Notes under the pieces: model-generated | The model's input: only the letters and a program-made list of their open reading frames with translations | The model's database searches: none | What the model was told of the DNA's origin: nothing | Assembly: GCA_025351615.1 (NCBI GenBank) | Contig: JANXVP010000439.1 | Span: 1-7,870 of the forward strand | Length of the DNA stretch: 7,870 nt | Source of the DNA: Ramlibacter sp. | GTDB lineage: Bacteria > Pseudomonadota > Gammaproteobacteria > Burkholderiales > Burkholderiaceae_C | Direction: 5' to 3' | Part shown: positions 7,448-7,870 of the stretch, in pieces | Numbering within the stretch: position 1 is the stretch's first letter | Layout: each line of letters opens with the position of its first letter | Position numbers and translations under genes: made by a program

Positions 7448-7565
7448 TTTGCGCCGGTGTTTACCGGAGACGGCTGCGCAAAATTGCCTTCCCGCAGGTG
7501 GTGGCCATGCGCAAAAGTTTTCGACCGCGTACTAGCGTCGTTGATGCGCAACGATGAGTTTGCGC
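7448..7565. promoter_or_regulatory. Cluster of TTTGCGC / GCGCAAA motifs upstream of paaA
   Basis: Five copies in 118 bp: TTTGCGC at 7448-7454 and 7559-7565; GCGCAAA at 7476-7482 and 7509-7515; GCGCAA at 7546-7551. The first pair is a perfect 7-bp inverted repeat with 21 bases between arms; the last pair is a close inverted repeat with 7 bases between. A separate perfect repeat CCGGT-GTTT-ACCGG lies at 7454-7467. A binding-site role is inferred only from repetition and position. Confidence 0.35.
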
Positions 7566-7627
7566 TTGTGTATTCCAGCTCTTCAGTCGTCGCGGAATGT
7601 TACGGGCCTGGATCAGGATCGAGTGAA

Positions 7628-7646
7628 GGCATTCTGTTGGAATGCC
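7628..7646. promoter_or_regulatory. Perfect 7-bp inverted repeat GGCATTC-N5-GAATGCC
   Basis: GGCATTC (7628-7634) and GAATGCC (7640-7646) are separated by TGTTG. GGCATTC is also the left part of the inverted repeat next to the paaA -10 box (7417-7423). It is not followed by a T-run, so it does not look like an intrinsic terminator. Confidence 0.4.
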
Positions 7647-7649
7647 GTC

Positions 7650-7680
7650 CTGCGATCGCAGTGACCTGCGAACTGCGATC
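7650..7680. promoter_or_regulatory. CTGCGA motif cluster with nested palindromes
   Basis: A 12-bp perfect palindrome CTGCGATCGCAG (7650-7661) is followed by two more CTGCGA copies (7666-7671, 7673-7678). The same segment also holds a perfect 9-bp inverted repeat, GATCGCAGT (7654-7662) and ACTGCGATC (7672-7680), with a 9-base spacer. Four motif copies in 31 bases suggest a multi-site operator for one of the flanking genes. Confidence 0.4.
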
Positions 7681-7745
7681 CATCATGTCGGTGGCGGCCT
7701 ACATGGCTGCTGGACATTTGCTTACAGCTAATGCTGAGCCGCCGC

Positions 7746-7751
7746 TAGACT
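7746..7751 (+). promoter_or_regulatory. Possible -10 box for the lipoprotein gene
   Basis: TAGACT matches four of six consensus positions and lies 6 bases before ATG 7758. A poor -35 candidate CTTACA (7721-7726) is 19 bp upstream. As at paaA, the spacing would put the RNA start at the start codon. Confidence 0.3.
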
Positions 7752-7757
7752 CGCCGC

Positions 7758-7870
7758 ATGAAAAAAAGTCCAGTCGATTCGAAAGCAGCGCGCTGGCGCT
7801 GGCCCCTGGCCGCGTTGGTTGTAGCCGTCCAGGCTTGCGGCGGCGGCGGTGAAGGGCCCGTAAGCGAGTC
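7758..7870 (+). CDS. Probable lipoprotein, N-terminal fragment (3' end outside window)
   Basis: The first 37 codons of a gene cut by the window edge. The translation has a basic start (MKKS, then R12 and R14), a hydrophobic core PLAALVVAV (16-24) and a lipobox-like VQAC with C27 as the modified residue, followed by a Gly-rich linker CGGGGEG. This is the classical layout of a lipoprotein signal peptide (signal peptidase II). Residue +2 is Gly rather than Asp, so outer-membrane sorting would be expected. The mature domain is not visible and no function can be assigned. There is no clear ribosome binding site before ATG 7758. It is divergent from paaABCDE and might share regulation with it, but nothing in view links it to phenylacetate. 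Confidence 0.75.
   Translation, partial: MKKSPVDSKAARWRWPLAALVVAVQACGGGGEGPVSE

Larger units (their letters stand above)
7404..7757. other. Divergent intergenic region between paaA and the lipoprotein gene
   Basis: About 350 bp with no convincing gene on either strand. It contains the likely promoters of both flanking genes and an unusual density of inverted repeats, listed separately. Open frames run through it in both directions but carry no recognisable protein sequence and no usable ribosome binding site. Confidence 0.75.

Noticed and set aside
6397..7551. Long upstream extension of the paaB frame
   Set aside because: It is the out-of-frame shadow of paaA. PaaB aligns from ATG 6396, which has a good ribosome binding site and normal family length.
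7628..7646. Hairpin as intrinsic terminator
   Set aside because: No T-tract follows on either strand and no gene ends nearby.
7639..7655. Sigma-54 promoter-like GG...GC spacing
   Set aside because: The -24 element lacks TGGC and the -12 element is not convincing.
7652..7659. GCGATCGC as a cyanobacterial HIP1-type repeat
   Set aside because: It is a single copy in a clearly betaproteobacterial context, explained by the local CTGCGA palindrome.
7439..7852. A 137-codon open frame on the plus strand through the divergent region
   Set aside because: It begins at GTG without a ribosome site, has no recognisable sequence, crosses the regulatory repeats and overlaps the lipoprotein gene in another frame.

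Overview
The window looks like chromosome of a GC-rich betaproteobacterium, most likely Burkholderiales and probably Comamonadaceae. This rests on the ahcY-tlyA-metF gene order, the paaABCDE layout, the strong GC bias at third codon positions and a GC-rich palindromic repeat of a kind I associate with that family. No search was possible, so the taxon is an inference.

Left part, plus strand (1-2888): a tightly packed operon. It opens with the 3' end of ahcY (S-adenosylhomocysteine hydrolase), then tlyA (S4-domain rRNA 2'-O-methyltransferase), metF (5,10-methylenetetrahydrofolate reductase) and a short RlpA-like secreted cell-wall protein. ahcY and metF belong to the activated-methyl cycle: AhcY clears the S-adenosylhomocysteine made by methyltransferases such as TlyA, and MetF supplies the methyl group that regenerates methionine. 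All four genes touch or overlap at their stop and start codons, or are 14 bases apart, which suggests translational coupling. A separate gene for a small six-cysteine exported protein follows (2968-3588), with its own ribosome binding site and a possible weak promoter.

Right part, minus strand (7403 down to 3604): the five-gene paaABCDE operon for the multicomponent phenylacetyl-CoA 1,2-epoxidase. PaaA is the di-iron catalytic subunit, PaaC its structural partner, PaaB a small essential subunit, PaaD an assembly protein of the MIP18/DUF59 family and PaaE the FAD/NAD(P)H/2Fe-2S reductase. The complex commits phenylacetate to aerobic hybrid ring degradation. No paa regulator, ligase, ring hydrolase or beta-oxidation gene is in view.

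Far right (7404-7870): a divergent intergenic region of about 350 bp, rich in inverted repeats, then the first 37 codons of a plus-strand lipoprotein gene cut by the window edge.

Most interesting points: (1) paaC carries an in-frame GC-rich, multi-hairpin repeat adding about 30 residues to an otherwise conserved protein; (2) the paaA promoter has a perfect TATAAT only 7 bases before the likely start codon, suggesting a leaderless mRNA, with a long inverted repeat where the -35 should be; (3) the divergent region holds several further motif clusters (TTTGCGC, GGCATTC and CTGCGA families) that look like regulator sites. I do not see a clearly new multi-gene system here.
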